A DNA stretch of 64,000 nt from Acidobacteriota bacterium (GCA_013289825.1 JABCZF010000026.1:1-64000); one strand, 5' to 3'; counted from the stretch's first letter, positions 35,142 through 44,665 are shown. Numbers and translations: made by a program. Notes: generated by a model not told the origin, from the letters alone.

Positions 35142-36352
35142 TCTCCTTCTTAAACGCAAACGCCACGATCATCATTTATCTTGTAAAGATTGCGCTTCTG
35201 CTTTTCATCGTTCTGACCGTCAACGCCTATCTCACGTGGTTCGAACGCAAAGTGGTGGCGCACATGCAGTCGCGTTGGGGACCGCATCGCGTCGGGCCGC
35301 ACGGGCTGCTGCAGCCCTTGGCAGATGGCGCAAAATTTCTTTTGAAAGAGGATCCGACGCCTGCGGGCGTGGACAAATTTACATATTTTCTTGCGCCACT
35401 TATGGCTTTGGCGCTGGCGCTTACGTCCATTGCGATTATTCCCTTCGGACCCGAGCCTCTCCATATACGCGGACGCGACATTACCCTGGGCATCGCCGAT
35501 CTGAATATCGGCATCCTGGCTCTTTTTGCGATTACCGCGCTCAGCGTTTACGGTGTCGCGCTGGCGGGCTGGTCCTCGAATAGCAAGTATCCGCTCCTCG
35601 GCGGCCTGCGCAGCTCGGCGCAAATGGTGAGCTACGAGCTGGCCTTGACGATGTCCGTTGTCGGGGTACTCTTGCTGGCGGGCAGTTTCAATTTGCGCGA
35701 CATCATCAACGCGCAAGCGCACCATCCCGAGCGGGGCATCTTGGGCTGGAACGTTTGGCCACAAATCCTGGGATTCTTCTGCTTCTTCGTCGCCGCGGTT
35801 GCGGAGACCAACCGTGTCCCGTTCGATCTTCCCGAAGCCGAGTCCGAACTCGTCGCCGGCTTCCACACGGAGTATGCCAGCTTCAAATTCGCTATGTTTT
35901 TTATCGCGGAGTATACCAGCATGATCACCGTATCGTGCCTTTGCACGATCATGTTCTTCGGCGGATGGCTGTCTCCCTTCCCAGCTAGCTGGACGTTTAC
36001 GCACTATCTGCCGTCGGTGATTCTGCTTCCGTTTGGGTTGTGGGTCATTTGGGACGGAATCCGCTACGAAACGATTTTTGGCAAGATCATTCTTCCTGGC
36101 GTGGGCGCGGCCATCACGGCTATGGGCGCTGTGCTCATCGCCTTCCCGGCGGTGAACGAGTTCATTCAAGGCCCGTTCTGGCTGCTCGGGAAGATTTTCG
36201 TATTTCTTTTCGTGTACGTCTGGATGCGCGGAACGCTTCCCCGTTTCCGCTATGATCAGCTCATGTCCTTTGGCTGGAAATTGCTTCTCCCGGTTTCCAT
36301 CGCCAACGTGGTGATCACCGCCTTCGCCATCCTCATGTGGGGTGCGCGATGA
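35138..36352 (+). CDS. nuoH: NADH-quinone oxidoreductase subunit H
   Basis: This 404-residue membrane subunit has about eight helices and forms the entry to the quinone chamber. Conserved stretches are WFERKVVAHMQSRWGPHRVGPHGLLQPLADGAKF, the AETNRVPFDLPEAESELVAGFHTEY loop with its acidic residues, and WVRGTLPR-like MRGTLPRFRYDQLM near the end. It overlaps nuoG by four bases and nuoJ by four bases. nuoI, which normally follows nuoH, is absent. Confidence 0.95.
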   Translation: MISFLNANATIIIYLVKIALLLFIVLTVNAYLTWFERKVVAHMQSRWGPHRVGPHGLLQPLADGAKFLLKEDPTPAGVDKFTYFLAPLMALALALTSIAIIPFGPEPLHIRGRDITLGIADLNIGILALFAITALSVYGVALAGWSSNSKYPLLGGLRSSAQMVSYELALTMSVVGVLLLAGSFNLRDIINAQAHHPERGILGWNVWPQILGFFCFFVAAVAETNRVPFDLPEAESELVAGFHTEYASFKFAMFFIAEYTSMITVSCLCTIMFFGGWLSPFPASWTFTHYLPSVILLPFGLWVIWDGIRYETIFGKIILPGVGAAITAMGAVLIAFPAVNEFIQGPFWLLGKIFVFLFVYVWMRGTLPRFRYDQLMSFGWKLLLPVSIANVVITAFAILMWGAR

Positions 36353-36852
36353 CGCCGCAGCTCGCCATTTTCTTTGTGCTGGCGGCGCTCGCCGTGCTGG
36401 GCGCGCTGAACCTCATCATTCAACGACATCCGATTCACAGCGCGCTTTCGCTGATCGTAGTGATGATCGCGCTCGCTGGACTTTACCTCCTGATGGGCTC
36501 GGAATTCGTTGCTGCCGTCCAGATCATCGTCTACGGCGGCGCCATCATGGTGCTCTTCGTCTTCGTCATCATGCTGCTGAATGCGGGTGTCGAAGAACGC
36601 ACCAATGTTTCGAAGCTCGCGGGCGTCGCGGGCATTCCGCTGGCCGTTGCGCTGCTGGGATTTCTGGCCGCGGCCATTGCGCGTTCGAACGAGAGCGCGC
36701 AAGCAGGTGTCGAGTCCGGCACGCTGGCCAATACAAAAGAGATTTCGACCATGCTCTTTAAGGATTTTGTTTATCCGTTTGAGCTGACCTCGTTCCTTAT
36801 CCTGGTGGCGATAGTTGGCGCCATTGTTCTCGCGCAGCGGGAGAAAAGCTGA
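36349..36852 (+). CDS. nuoJ: NADH-quinone oxidoreductase subunit J
   Basis: The product is a 167-residue, five-helix membrane subunit. The helix containing EFVAAVQIIVYGGAIMVLFVFVIMLL holds the pi-bulge region conserved in NuoJ. ATG 36349 overlaps the nuoH stop (ATGA). nuoK starts two bases after its stop. Confidence 0.93.
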   Translation: MTPQLAIFFVLAALAVLGALNLIIQRHPIHSALSLIVVMIALAGLYLLMGSEFVAAVQIIVYGGAIMVLFVFVIMLLNAGVEERTNVSKLAGVAGIPLAVALLGFLAAAIARSNESAQAGVESGTLANTKEISTMLFKDFVYPFELTSFLILVAIVGAIVLAQREKS

Positions 36853-36854
36853 AG

Positions 36855-37157
36855 ATGGTCCCGACGAGCTACTACCTGATTCTTAGCGCTGTCCTGTTCG
36901 GCCTCGGCGTGGTGGCGTTTGTCTTCAAGCGCAACGTCATCACGATTTTCATGTCCATCGAATTGATGCTGAACGCGGTCAATCTGGCGTTTGTAGCCTT
37001 TAGCCAGGCCAGACACCAGTCGGATGGCCAAGTGTTCGTTTTGTTCGTGATCGTCGTAGCGGCGGCGGAAGCGGCCGTCGGGTTGGGAATCATTATTCTC
37101 ATGTCGCGGAACCGCCAGTCTCTGAATGTCGAGCGCGTGGACTTTCTCAAACTCTAA
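36855..37157 (+). CDS. nuoK: NADH-quinone oxidoreductase subunit K
   Basis: This 100-residue, three-helix subunit has the conserved membrane glutamates in FMSIELMLNAVNLAFVAF (helix 2) and VAAAEAAVGLGIIILM (helix 3), both implicated in proton transfer. Its length matches the family. The stop overlaps the nuoL start by one base. Confidence 0.95.
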   Translation: MVPTSYYLILSAVLFGLGVVAFVFKRNVITIFMSIELMLNAVNLAFVAFSQARHQSDGQVFVLFVIVVAAAEAAVGLGIIILMSRNRQSLNVERVDFLKL

Positions 37158-39127
37158 TGCCCATACTCGATCATCTGTGGATTATTCCGCTGCTGCCGCT
37201 GCTTGGCTCGGCCATTAACGGCCTGCTGGGCGGCAAGTGGCCAAACAAGATCGTCAACAGCGTTGCGCTTGGCGCGACTGGCCTTTCTTTTCTCTTCGCG
37301 CTCGAAGCAATCCGTGAATTTTTCGCCGGCGGGCAAGTTCTCTTTCGCAAACATTTCTTCGACTGGATTTCGGCGGGCGCTTTCACCGCGGGTTTTGACT
37401 TGCAAATGGATCAGCTCACCGTCGTCATGGTGCTGGTCGTCACCGGCGTCGGTTTTCTCATTCACATCTACGCAACCGGCTACATGGCGCATGAGAGCGG
37501 CTACTATCGCTTTTTCTCCTACCTGAACCTGTTTATGTTCTTCATGCTCATTCTGGTGCTGGCGGCGAACTACGTGCTGCTCTTCGTCGGATGGGAAGGT
37601 GTGGGCTTGTGCAGCTACCTGCTGATCGGTTTCTATTTTCTGAAAAAGTCGGCCTCCGACGCAGGCAAAAAAGCGTTCATCGTCAATCGCATTGGCGACT
37701 TCGGCTTCATGCTGGGAATGTTCCTGCTTTTCCGCACCTTCCACACGCTGGACTTCACAACTCTGTTTGCTGCTGCCTCTAACCCGGCTTGGGGACACGA
37801 AGCGTGGGGGCAATTCGGCACCTTTACGATTGCCTGCCTGCTGCTGTTCATGGGCGCGACTGGAAAATCAGCGCAGCTTCCTCTGTATGTCTGGCTGCCG
37901 GACGCCATGGAAGGTCCGACGCCAGTCAGCGCGTTGATTCACGCGGCCACCATGGTCACCGCGGGCGTCTACGTGGTGGCCCGCTCGCATATCCTATTCG
38001 TGCACTCCGAGACGGCCATGGTCGTCGTCGCCGTCGTAGGCTGCGCGACGGCCTTCTTCGCCGCCACCATCGGCCTGGTTCAGACCGATATCAAGCGCGT
38101 CCTCGCTTACTCCACCGTCAGCCAGCTCGGCTACATGTTCCTGGCCTGCGGCGTCGGCGCGTTTTCGGCGGGCATCTTCCATCTCATGACGCACGCGTTC
38201 TTCAAAGCGCTTCTTTTCCTTGCGGCGGGCAGCGTCATTCACGCCATGGGCGGCGAGCAGGACATGCGCAAGATGGGCGGCCTCAGCGAAAAAATCAAAT
38301 ACACCTACCGCACCATGCTCATCGCCACGCTGGCCATCGCCGGCATTCCGCCGCTCGCCGGCTTCTTCAGCAAGGACGCCATCCTGCTCAGCGCATTCCA
38401 GATCACGGGCGGCCATCCGCTCTACGCCATCGGCTTGCTCACCGCGCTGCTCACTTCGTTCTACATGTTCCGGCTGATCTTTCTTACCTTCTACGGCAAG
38501 CCGCGCTATGACGAGCATCACGTCCATGTGCACGAATCTCCCTGGAGCATGCTCGGCCCGCTGGTGGTGCTCGCGGTACTCTCCGTCATCGGCGGCTGGA
38601 TTGCCGCGCCCGCGCTGTGGGGCGGCCCCGACTATTTCACGAGCTTTCTCGCGCCCGTTTTCGCCTCGGCGCAAGGCGCGGAAGCCGTAAACGAAGCGGC
38701 CGCGCACCAGCTCGAAATTATTCTCGCCATCGTCGCCGTCACTTCAGCGCTTATCGGCCTCGGCGTGGCTTATTGGCTCTACGTCCGCCAGCCTGGCAAG
38801 CCGGAACAAATCGCCAAGTCCATGCGGCCTGTGTACAACACTATTCTGAACAAGTACTACGTCGATGAGTTCTACGCCGCGGTGATCATCAAGCCGCTGA
38901 TGTGGATTTCGACAAACGTTCTCTGGAAATTCGTCGACGTAGCCGCCATCGACGGCACGGTAAACGGCATCGCCAGCGGCGCTACTAGCATCGGCGACAC
39001 GGTCCGTCATACACAGTCCGGCAACACCCGCAGCTACGCCGTCTGGGTCGTCATCGGCGCGCTCGTGGTCATCGCCGTCATCTTTTTCTGGCCGGCATCC
39101 AGGCCAGTCATCGGGATGGTGCGCTAA
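37157..39127 (+). CDS. nuoL: NADH-quinone oxidoreductase subunit L
   Basis: This 656-residue antiporter-like subunit has 14-16 helices and a long C-terminal lateral helix. Signatures include FFVGWEGVGLCSYLLIGF-type residues (VGWEGVGLCSYLLIGFYF), the LPLYVWLPDAMEGPTPVSALIHAATMVTAG segment, and DIKRVLAYSTVSQLGYM with the channel Lys. It overlaps nuoK and nuoM by one base each. It is the distal proton pump of the membrane arm. Confidence 0.95.
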   Translation: MPILDHLWIIPLLPLLGSAINGLLGGKWPNKIVNSVALGATGLSFLFALEAIREFFAGGQVLFRKHFFDWISAGAFTAGFDLQMDQLTVVMVLVVTGVGFLIHIYATGYMAHESGYYRFFSYLNLFMFFMLILVLAANYVLLFVGWEGVGLCSYLLIGFYFLKKSASDAGKKAFIVNRIGDFGFMLGMFLLFRTFHTLDFTTLFAAASNPAWGHEAWGQFGTFTIACLLLFMGATGKSAQLPLYVWLPDAMEGPTPVSALIHAATMVTAGVYVVARSHILFVHSETAMVVVAVVGCATAFFAATIGLVQTDIKRVLAYSTVSQLGYMFLACGVGAFSAGIFHLMTHAFFKALLFLAAGSVIHAMGGEQDMRKMGGLSEKIKYTYRTMLIATLAIAGIPPLAGFFSKDAILLSAFQITGGHPLYAIGLLTALLTSFYMFRLIFLTFYGKPRYDEHHVHVHESPWSMLGPLVVLAVLSVIGGWIAAPALWGGPDYFTSFLAPVFASAQGAEAVNEAAAHQLEIILAIVAVTSALIGLGVAYWLYVRQPGKPEQIAKSMRPVYNTILNKYYVDEFYAAVIIKPLMWISTNVLWKFVDVAAIDGTVNGIASGATSIGDTVRHTQSGNTRSYAVWVVIGALVVIAVIFFWPASRPVIGMVR

Positions 39128-40758
39128 TGCCCGCCGGCCCCTTGCTCTCGATTCTGATCTTCCTGCCCGCTATCGGTGCGCTAGCGTTACTCCTTCTTCG
39201 CAGCAATGATCACGAATGGATTCGCCGCCTCGCGTTTGCCGTCTCTCTCGCCGAATTTATACTCTCGCTCTGGTGGCTCCTCCGAGGCGTGCCTCTCGGC
39301 AGCACCGGCTACCAGCTTGAGGAGCTTCATCCCTGGATAGCACTCGGAGCACACGGCTCCCTAACGCAGACCTATATCAACTATCACCTCGGCGTTGACG
39401 GCATCAGCCTCTTCCTGGTCATCCTGACGACTTTTCTCACGGTAGTCTCCATTCTCTGTTCGTGGAACAGCATCCAGAAGCGCGTCAAAGAATTCTTCAT
39501 CGCCCTCCTGCTTCTGGAAGTCGGCGTCGTGGGTGTTTTCCTCTCGGTCGATCTCTTCCTCTTCTTCCTCTTCTGGGAAGTCATGCTGATTCCGATGTAT
39601 CTGCTCATCGGCATCTGGGGCCACGACCGCCGCATTTACGCCGCCGTTAAATTCATCCTTTACACCATGGCTGGCTCGATCCTAATGCTCGTCGGCATCC
39701 TCTGGCTCTACAACGCCACCGGCACCTTCGACCTGCAATCCATCCAGCAGGCCCTCCAAAACGGCGCGCTCGTTCTGCCTCGCGGCACAGAAACACTTCT
39801 CTTCCTGGCCTTCTTCGTCGCTTTCGCCATCAAAGTCCCGCTCTTCCCCTTCCACACTTGGCTGCCAGACGCGCACGTCGAAGCCCCGACGGCCGGCTCC
39901 GTGATGCTCGCAGGCGTGCTCCTGAAAATGGGCACCTATGGCATGATTCGTTTCTGCTTGCCGCTCTTCCCGGATGCGTCGCACCGTTTCGCGCCGGCCA
40001 TCGCCGTCCTCGCCATCATCGGCATCATTTACGGCGCTCTCGTCGCTCTCGTCCAGCCAAACCTCAAAAAACTGGTTGCTTATTCCAGCGTCAGCCACCT
40101 CGGTTTCGTCGTGCTTGGCATCTTCGCTTTCCAAGTCATTTCTGTGCAGGGCGCCGTCTTCCAGATGCTCGCCCACGGCATCTCCACCGGCGGACTCTTC
40201 TTGCTCGTCGGCATGCTTTATGACCGGCGCCACACCTTCGAAATGTCTCAGTTCGGAGGTCTTGCAACCCCCATGCCGCGCCTCGCAGCCTTCTTCTTGT
40301 TTGTCGCGCTCTCTTCGCTCGGCTTGCCCATGCTCAACGGCTTCGTCGGCGAGTTTCTGATTTTGCTGGGCACCTATCAGGCGCACTGGAACTGGGCTGC
40401 CTGGGCCGCCACCGGCGTCATCCTTTCCGCGTGCTACCTGCTGTGGTCCTACCAGCGGGTCTTCTTCGGGGAAATTACCGTCGAGAAAAACCGCACGCTT
40501 GCGGACGTTTCCGCCCGCGAGCGATGGATTCTCGTTACTGTGGCCGTGATCACTCTCTGGATGGGCATCGGTTCGGTTTTCATCACCGGCCGCACGGCCG
40601 CAGCCAGCCAGTCCGTGATCGAACAAATGACTCGCCCGCACCGCGCCTATGACGCGCGGACACCTCTCGAGGCCACGCCCGAAGTTGGCCAGCAAACTAG
40701 CGGTTCGGCGAGCGCCATTCCGAAACAAAACTCATTGGAAAGGCCCGGAACCCGCTAA
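39127..40758 (+). CDS. nuoM: NADH-quinone oxidoreductase subunit M
   Basis: This 543-residue antiporter-like subunit is marked by LFFLFWEVMLIPMYLLIGIWG with its conserved Glu, KVPLFPFHTWLPDAHVEAPTAGSVMLAGVLLKMG, and NLKKLVAYSSVSHLGFV. The C-terminal ~50 residues are polar and longer than in E. coli NuoM. nuoN starts immediately after its stop. Confidence 0.95.
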   Translation: MPAGPLLSILIFLPAIGALALLLLRSNDHEWIRRLAFAVSLAEFILSLWWLLRGVPLGSTGYQLEELHPWIALGAHGSLTQTYINYHLGVDGISLFLVILTTFLTVVSILCSWNSIQKRVKEFFIALLLLEVGVVGVFLSVDLFLFFLFWEVMLIPMYLLIGIWGHDRRIYAAVKFILYTMAGSILMLVGILWLYNATGTFDLQSIQQALQNGALVLPRGTETLLFLAFFVAFAIKVPLFPFHTWLPDAHVEAPTAGSVMLAGVLLKMGTYGMIRFCLPLFPDASHRFAPAIAVLAIIGIIYGALVALVQPNLKKLVAYSSVSHLGFVVLGIFAFQVISVQGAVFQMLAHGISTGGLFLLVGMLYDRRHTFEMSQFGGLATPMPRLAAFFLFVALSSLGLPMLNGFVGEFLILLGTYQAHWNWAAWAATGVILSACYLLWSYQRVFFGEITVEKNRTLADVSARERWILVTVAVITLWMGIGSVFITGRTAAASQSVIEQMTRPHRAYDARTPLEATPEVGQQTSGSASAIPKQNSLERPGTR

Positions 40759-42228
40759 ATGTCCGCGTTCCCCAGCTCCGCAGATTTACTCCGCGTATTG
40801 CCGGAACTGATTTGGTGCAGCTTTGGCGCGCTCCTCATGCTGCTCCAGCCCTTCGTCGAGAGCCGCCGCGTCTTGACGTCTGTCGCCGTTGCCGGGGCAC
40901 TGCTCGGAATCTGCGGCAACTTCTATGCGGTCCACAACCCGGGCTCCGCTTTCTCCGGCCTGGTCGCCGCCGATCCGTTCAGCATCTTTTTCAGTCATCT
41001 CGTAGGGCTGGTCGCCGTACTCGTCATTCTCGCTGCGGCTCCGTACCTTGATCGCGAACGCCTGGCCGACGCGGAATTCTACGCTCTCGTCCTTTTCGCC
41101 ACCGCCGGAATGGGCGTGCTAGCCTCGGCGCAGGAGCTGCTCACCGCGTTTATCGGTCTCGAGTTGAGTTCCATCTCCAGCTACATCCTCGCGGGCTACC
41201 GCCGCGACACGCTCAAGTCCGGCGAATCCTCGATGAAGTATTTCCTTCTCGGCTCGTTCGCCACAGCCTTTTTTCTGTACGGCATCGCGCTGGTCTACGG
41301 CGTCACCGGCACCACCAATCTCCTGCGAATGGATGCCGCCGACCCCACCAGCACCATGCTGAAGCTTGGCTTGGCGCTGATCCTCATCGGCCTGGGCTTC
41401 AAAGTTGCCGCTGCACCCTTCCAGATCTGGACGCCGGACGTGTACGAAGGCGCCCCGACGCCTGTCACCGCGCTCTTCTCCGCCGGACCGAAAGCCGCGG
41501 CCTTCGCCCTCCTCCTGCGCATCTTTGCCGACGTTCACGCCGCCACACAATTCTGGTTCTGGGCGTTCTGGATTCTCGCGGTCCTTACCATGTTCGCGGG
41601 CAATCTCGGCGCACTGCTGCAAACAAACGTCAAGCGCCTCCTGGCGTACAGCTCGATCGCCCACGCAGGCTACATCCTGGTGGCCTTTGCCGCCGTCACG
41701 AATCTCGCGGATACGGAAATCGGCGCGAGCCCGGCCTACGCCGCAGTCCTGTTTTATCTGCTGACCTATGCTTTGGTAAAAGTCGGCGCTTTCACCATCG
41801 TTTCGCAGTTTGGCGGCGCCGGCGAAAAACACCTCTCGATAGACGACTACGCCGGTCTCGGCGAACGTCAACCGGTAGTCGCGGCGGTCCTCTCGCTTTT
41901 CTTGCTTTCGCTTCTCGGCCTTCCCGTCACGGCCGGTTTCCTCGGCAAGTTCTACATTTTCAAAGCCGCCGTCGATTCGCACCTCATCTGGCTAGCCGTG
42001 ATCATGGCCATCAACAGTGTCATCGGCGCCTACTACTACATCCGCCTTATCGTGATCATGTACATGCGCGAACCGAGCGCGGAAGTTGCCGCCACCTTGC
42101 CCGCGCGCTTCCCCCTGTCTGTCAACGTGGTTCTAGCCATCGCCGCCTTCGGCACCATCTTCCTCGGACTCTTGCCTAGCAGAACTTTGAATTACTTGCT
42201 CCAGGCCAATCTCCTCAATAATCGCTAG
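40759..42228 (+). CDS. nuoN: NADH-quinone oxidoreductase subunit N
   Basis: This 489-residue antiporter-like subunit has the standard residues: Glu in FIGLELSSISSY, Lys in SSMKYFLLGSF, FKVAAAPFQIWTPDVYEGAPTPV, GPKAAAFALLL, NVKRLLAYSSIAHAGY and TAGFLGKFYIFKA. It is the last gene of the operon and converges on the next gene with a gap of only 17 bases. A divergent paralogue is encoded at 44.9-46.5 kb. Confidence 0.95.
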   Translation: MSAFPSSADLLRVLPELIWCSFGALLMLLQPFVESRRVLTSVAVAGALLGICGNFYAVHNPGSAFSGLVAADPFSIFFSHLVGLVAVLVILAAAPYLDRERLADAEFYALVLFATAGMGVLASAQELLTAFIGLELSSISSYILAGYRRDTLKSGESSMKYFLLGSFATAFFLYGIALVYGVTGTTNLLRMDAADPTSTMLKLGLALILIGLGFKVAAAPFQIWTPDVYEGAPTPVTALFSAGPKAAAFALLLRIFADVHAATQFWFWAFWILAVLTMFAGNLGALLQTNVKRLLAYSSIAHAGYILVAFAAVTNLADTEIGASPAYAAVLFYLLTYALVKVGAFTIVSQFGGAGEKHLSIDDYAGLGERQPVVAAVLSLFLLSLLGLPVTAGFLGKFYIFKAAVDSHLIWLAVIMAINSVIGAYYYIRLIVIMYMREPSAEVAATLPARFPLSVNVVLAIAAFGTIFLGLLPSRTLNYLLQANLLNNR

Positions 42229-42245
42229 CGAGACCAGGTGCGCGG

Positions 42246-42767
42246 CTAGTTACTCATTCCTGTGGCCCACTTGGGACAATCGTTATCCAGGTGTCCATCG
42301 ACTGTATCCAGAATCCGCCCGCTGCTGGCGTCGTGCAACTCGCAGTGCCCTCCCGAATCGCCGTGCACGGTCCCGCTGCAAAATGCGGCTTGCGTTCCGC
42401 CTTCCCAAAACCTCCAGTCGTAAATCATCATTCCGTCGCCGAGGCGCTGCCGGACCTTGCCGTCTCGGTAAATTACCAGCTTTAGCGGGATGGTATAGGA
42501 CGTACAGCAATTTTCATATTCTGCCAGCCATCCCACCGTCTTCTGGTCGTCTGCGATTCGCAATTCGCCGCTGCCAACTTGATCTTTCTCTTTGGGAACA
42601 GGCTTGTCGCCTCGCCCGGTCTCGACGATATGCACACTCCCGTCAACGCCAACGTAAACCTTTTCGACAAGAGGCGTTCGTCCTGGCACTGCCCGGGACG
42701 CGCCAACGTCCGGCAAGAGCGCTATAACAAGCCCGAGTAAGAACCGCTTCCGAGCGGACGCTTTCAT
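42246..42767 (-). CDS. Secreted protein of unknown function
   Basis: The 173-residue product starts with a typical signal peptide (KRFLLGLVIALLPDVGASRA). The mature part has short beta-strand segments (KVYVGVDGSVHIVETG, LVIYRDGKVRQRLGDGMMIYDWRFWEGG) and four or five Cys residues, including a CC pair (ENCCTSY) that probably forms disulfides. No enzymatic motif is recognised. It lies convergent to nuoN as a single gene. Confidence 0.65.
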   Translation of the reverse strand: MKASARKRFLLGLVIALLPDVGASRAVPGRTPLVEKVYVGVDGSVHIVETGRGDKPVPKEKDQVGSGELRIADDQKTVGWLAEYENCCTSYTIPLKLVIYRDGKVRQRLGDGMMIYDWRFWEGGTQAAFCSGTVHGDSGGHCELHDASSGRILDTVDGHLDNDCPKWATGMSN

Positions 42768-42929
42768 AAAGGTTTCCTCCTCCCGATTTACGCAATCGAT
42801 GTTATGGAAGTCAAGCCACGCGAGTGTCCGCCAGCGGACACAATTCCACTTGTAGGTACCTGCCCAACGCCTCCCTAGGAGATCGTAAGCAGTTAAAGAA
42901 CCATCGGGGAAGAATGCTTGCCCAACTAA

Positions 42930-42963
42930 AAACGGCCCGGAAGCTTTCGCCTCCGGGCCGTTT
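42930..42963 (-). terminator. Rho-independent terminator of the atp/Fo operon
   Basis: AAACGGCCCGGA pairs perfectly with TCCGGGCCGTTT over 12 bases around a 10-base loop. On the minus strand the stem is followed by a T-run (TTTTTAG). It lies about 20 bases past the atpE stop and ends the minus-strand operon. Confidence 0.85.
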
Positions 42964-42983
42964 CAATTCCGCGATTTTCCTGA

Positions 42984-43310
42984 TTACAGCTTCGAGTAGA
43001 GGAGGAATCCCAGCGCAAACGTGAAAAGCGTAAGCGTTTCGACGAACACGAGACCGAGAATCATGGCTGCACGAACACCACCAGCCGCTCCCGGATTGCG
43101 TGCAATGCCTTCGCAGGCCGCGGCCGCTATCCGGCCCTGCCCCAAACCTCCGCCGAAGGCCGCGACGGCCACACCAAATCCCACCGCGATCACAAGCGTG
43201 GTCGGGTTGATTGGCGGCTTCGCCGCTTCTGGTGCTGTTTGCGCGAACGCCGCGGGTGCAATCAACAGCACCGCGACAAGCGCAATCAAAACAACTGCTG
43301 CTTTCTTCAT
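42984..43310 (-). CDS. atpE: ATP synthase subunit c, with N-terminal signal-like extension
   Basis: The 108-residue product is longer than the usual 75-85 residues. The first ~24 residues (KKAAVVLIALVAVLLIAPAAFA) look like a cleavable signal sequence. Then follow the glycine-rich helix 1 (GVAVAAFGGGLGQGRIAAAA), the polar loop EGIARNPGA and helix 2 with the ion-binding Glu91 in LGLVFVETLTLF. Gln58 and Thr92 next to the Glu resemble part of the sodium-type site, but the Tyr and second Thr are missing, so the coupling ion is undecided. ATG 43310 is backed by GGAGGAAG. atpF does not follow; a terminator does. Confidence 0.92.
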   Translation of the reverse strand: MKKAAVVLIALVAVLLIAPAAFAQTAPEAAKPPINPTTLVIAVGFGVAVAAFGGGLGQGRIAAAACEGIARNPGAAGGVRAAMILGLVFVETLTLFTFALGFLLYSKL

Positions 43311-43397
43311 AACTTCCTCCTCATGAATTAGCCGCCAGTAGGTGGTTCCCGGACACCGTGCAGTCGGGCTCACGCTGGAGCGGCTCAACAAAATCGT

Positions 43398-44213
43398 TTA
43401 GTGCTCGTCCGCAGTGGCCAAACCGATATAAACGGCAGGCAGAATGGCGAAAACGTAGGTCTGCACGACGGATACGAACACGTGCAGGATAATAAAAGCG
43501 ATGGGAGCCAGAGCCGGGAACACACCCAACACAATGCCGGCAATCGCGGACTTCGTCCCGGCCCAGACGGCGAGTCCGGTAAACAAGCCCAGAAACAATC
43601 CATAAATCAAATCACTGGCAAAAATGTTGGCCCAGAGACGCACCGTCAGTGATAGCAAACGCGCGGTGGTGCTGATGATTTCCACCGGGAACATCAGCGG
43701 AGAGAGCCATGCCACCGGCCCGGAAAAGTGCTTCGCGTATCCCGCCGGACCGTGGTGCTTCAGTCCCTGCCAGTTGAAATAGACAAACGTAATGATCGCG
43801 CAGGCCAGCGGAACGGTCACATTTGCCGTGGGCGCGCTCAAAAACGGAAACGCACCAAAGAGATTCGCCAGCAAAATGAATAGCGCAACGCTTCCGACCA
43901 TCGGAACGTAGTTTTGCCAGTGATGGCCGGCGTTCTCTTCGAGCACATCGTTGATTCCGAACCCCATCGGGTTCGTCAGCAACAGCTCGGCGATCTGTTG
44001 CGAAGCTCCAGGCCGCTCGACCGACAAGCGCGCTCTCAGTAAAAGCGCCAGCACTGTACCCACAACTAGCACTGTCAGCGCCATCACCACATGCTCGGGG
44101 ATGGGCGTGTCGGGATAGCTAGGCTTGATATGCAGCGCCTTTAGCAGCGCCAGTGCTGGCGCTCCCAGGATCTGATTTACAAGATGTGTCAGCCAGCTTA
44201 CGTGATGTTCCAT
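43398..44213 (-). CDS. atpB: ATP synthase subunit a
   Basis: The 271-residue Fo subunit a provides the half-channels. The essential Arg is in LLSLTVRLWANIFASDLIYG, preceded by LSPLMFPVEIISTTAR, and the final helices contain FIILHVFVSVVQTYVFAILPAVYIG. About six helices are predicted. It starts 3 bases past the stop of the atpI-like gene, and atpE follows 87 bases later. Confidence 0.95.
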   Translation of the reverse strand: MEHHVSWLTHLVNQILGAPALALLKALHIKPSYPDTPIPEHVVMALTVLVVGTVLALLLRARLSVERPGASQQIAELLLTNPMGFGINDVLEENAGHHWQNYVPMVGSVALFILLANLFGAFPFLSAPTANVTVPLACAIITFVYFNWQGLKHHGPAGYAKHFSGPVAWLSPLMFPVEIISTTARLLSLTVRLWANIFASDLIYGLFLGLFTGLAVWAGTKSAIAGIVLGVFPALAPIAFIILHVFVSVVQTYVFAILPAVYIGLATADEH

Positions 44214-44216
44214 TCC

Positions 44217-44660
44217 CTATTCCGTAGGACGCAGAATTTCGTACACACTCGCCGCAATCGTCGCGGCTCCTAAAGCACACAAGCCCACTACCATGCTCGC
44301 AAGGGGAACTTTCAGATACTCAAAAATAACATACACGCAGAAGGCGATCAAGCCGTAGCGGAACATCAGGCGGAACCACGTTCCAAATGGAATTCGCGGC
44401 TTGGCAAGCCCTTCTTGCGCTGTGGAGACCGCTACCAGGGCATCCAGCCCGCGCTTCAGCCAACGGAAATTCAGCCACGCAAGCACTGTCCCGATCGCCA
44501 GGCCTGCCGCCCACGCCCGTCGGCGCAGGAGTGCGACGATGATCGCGGTTGCTCCGCCAAGAACCAGCGTCAACCACGCGATTCGCTGCTCCGTGCGCGC
44601 GAAAACAGCAACGTCTGCCGCTGCATTCCCGCCGGCGGTGGATTGGTCAACCCCTTCCAT
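44217..44660 (-). CDS. AtpI-like ATP synthase accessory protein (ATP_synt_I family)
   Basis: The 147-residue membrane protein has four hydrophobic segments: about residues 28-45, 52-67, 103-122 and 125-142. Its position between atpZ and atpB is typical of the ATP_synt_I/AtpI family, which helps c-ring assembly or Mg transport. ATG 44660 is used; the longer frame upstream reads through atpZ in another frame. It overlaps nothing and lies 3 bases before atpB. Confidence 0.75.
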   Translation of the reverse strand: MEGVDQSTAGGNAAADVAVFARTEQRIAWLTLVLGGATAIIVALLRRRAWAAGLAIGTVLAWLNFRWLKRGLDALVAVSTAQEGLAKPRIPFGTWFRLMFRYGLIAFCVYVIFEYLKVPLASMVVGLCALGAATIAASVYEILRPTE

Positions 44661-44665
44661 CACCG

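Noticed and set aside
39682..40728. Long minus-strand frame opposite nuoM
   Set aside because: Shadow of nuoM; highly charged translation with no motif.
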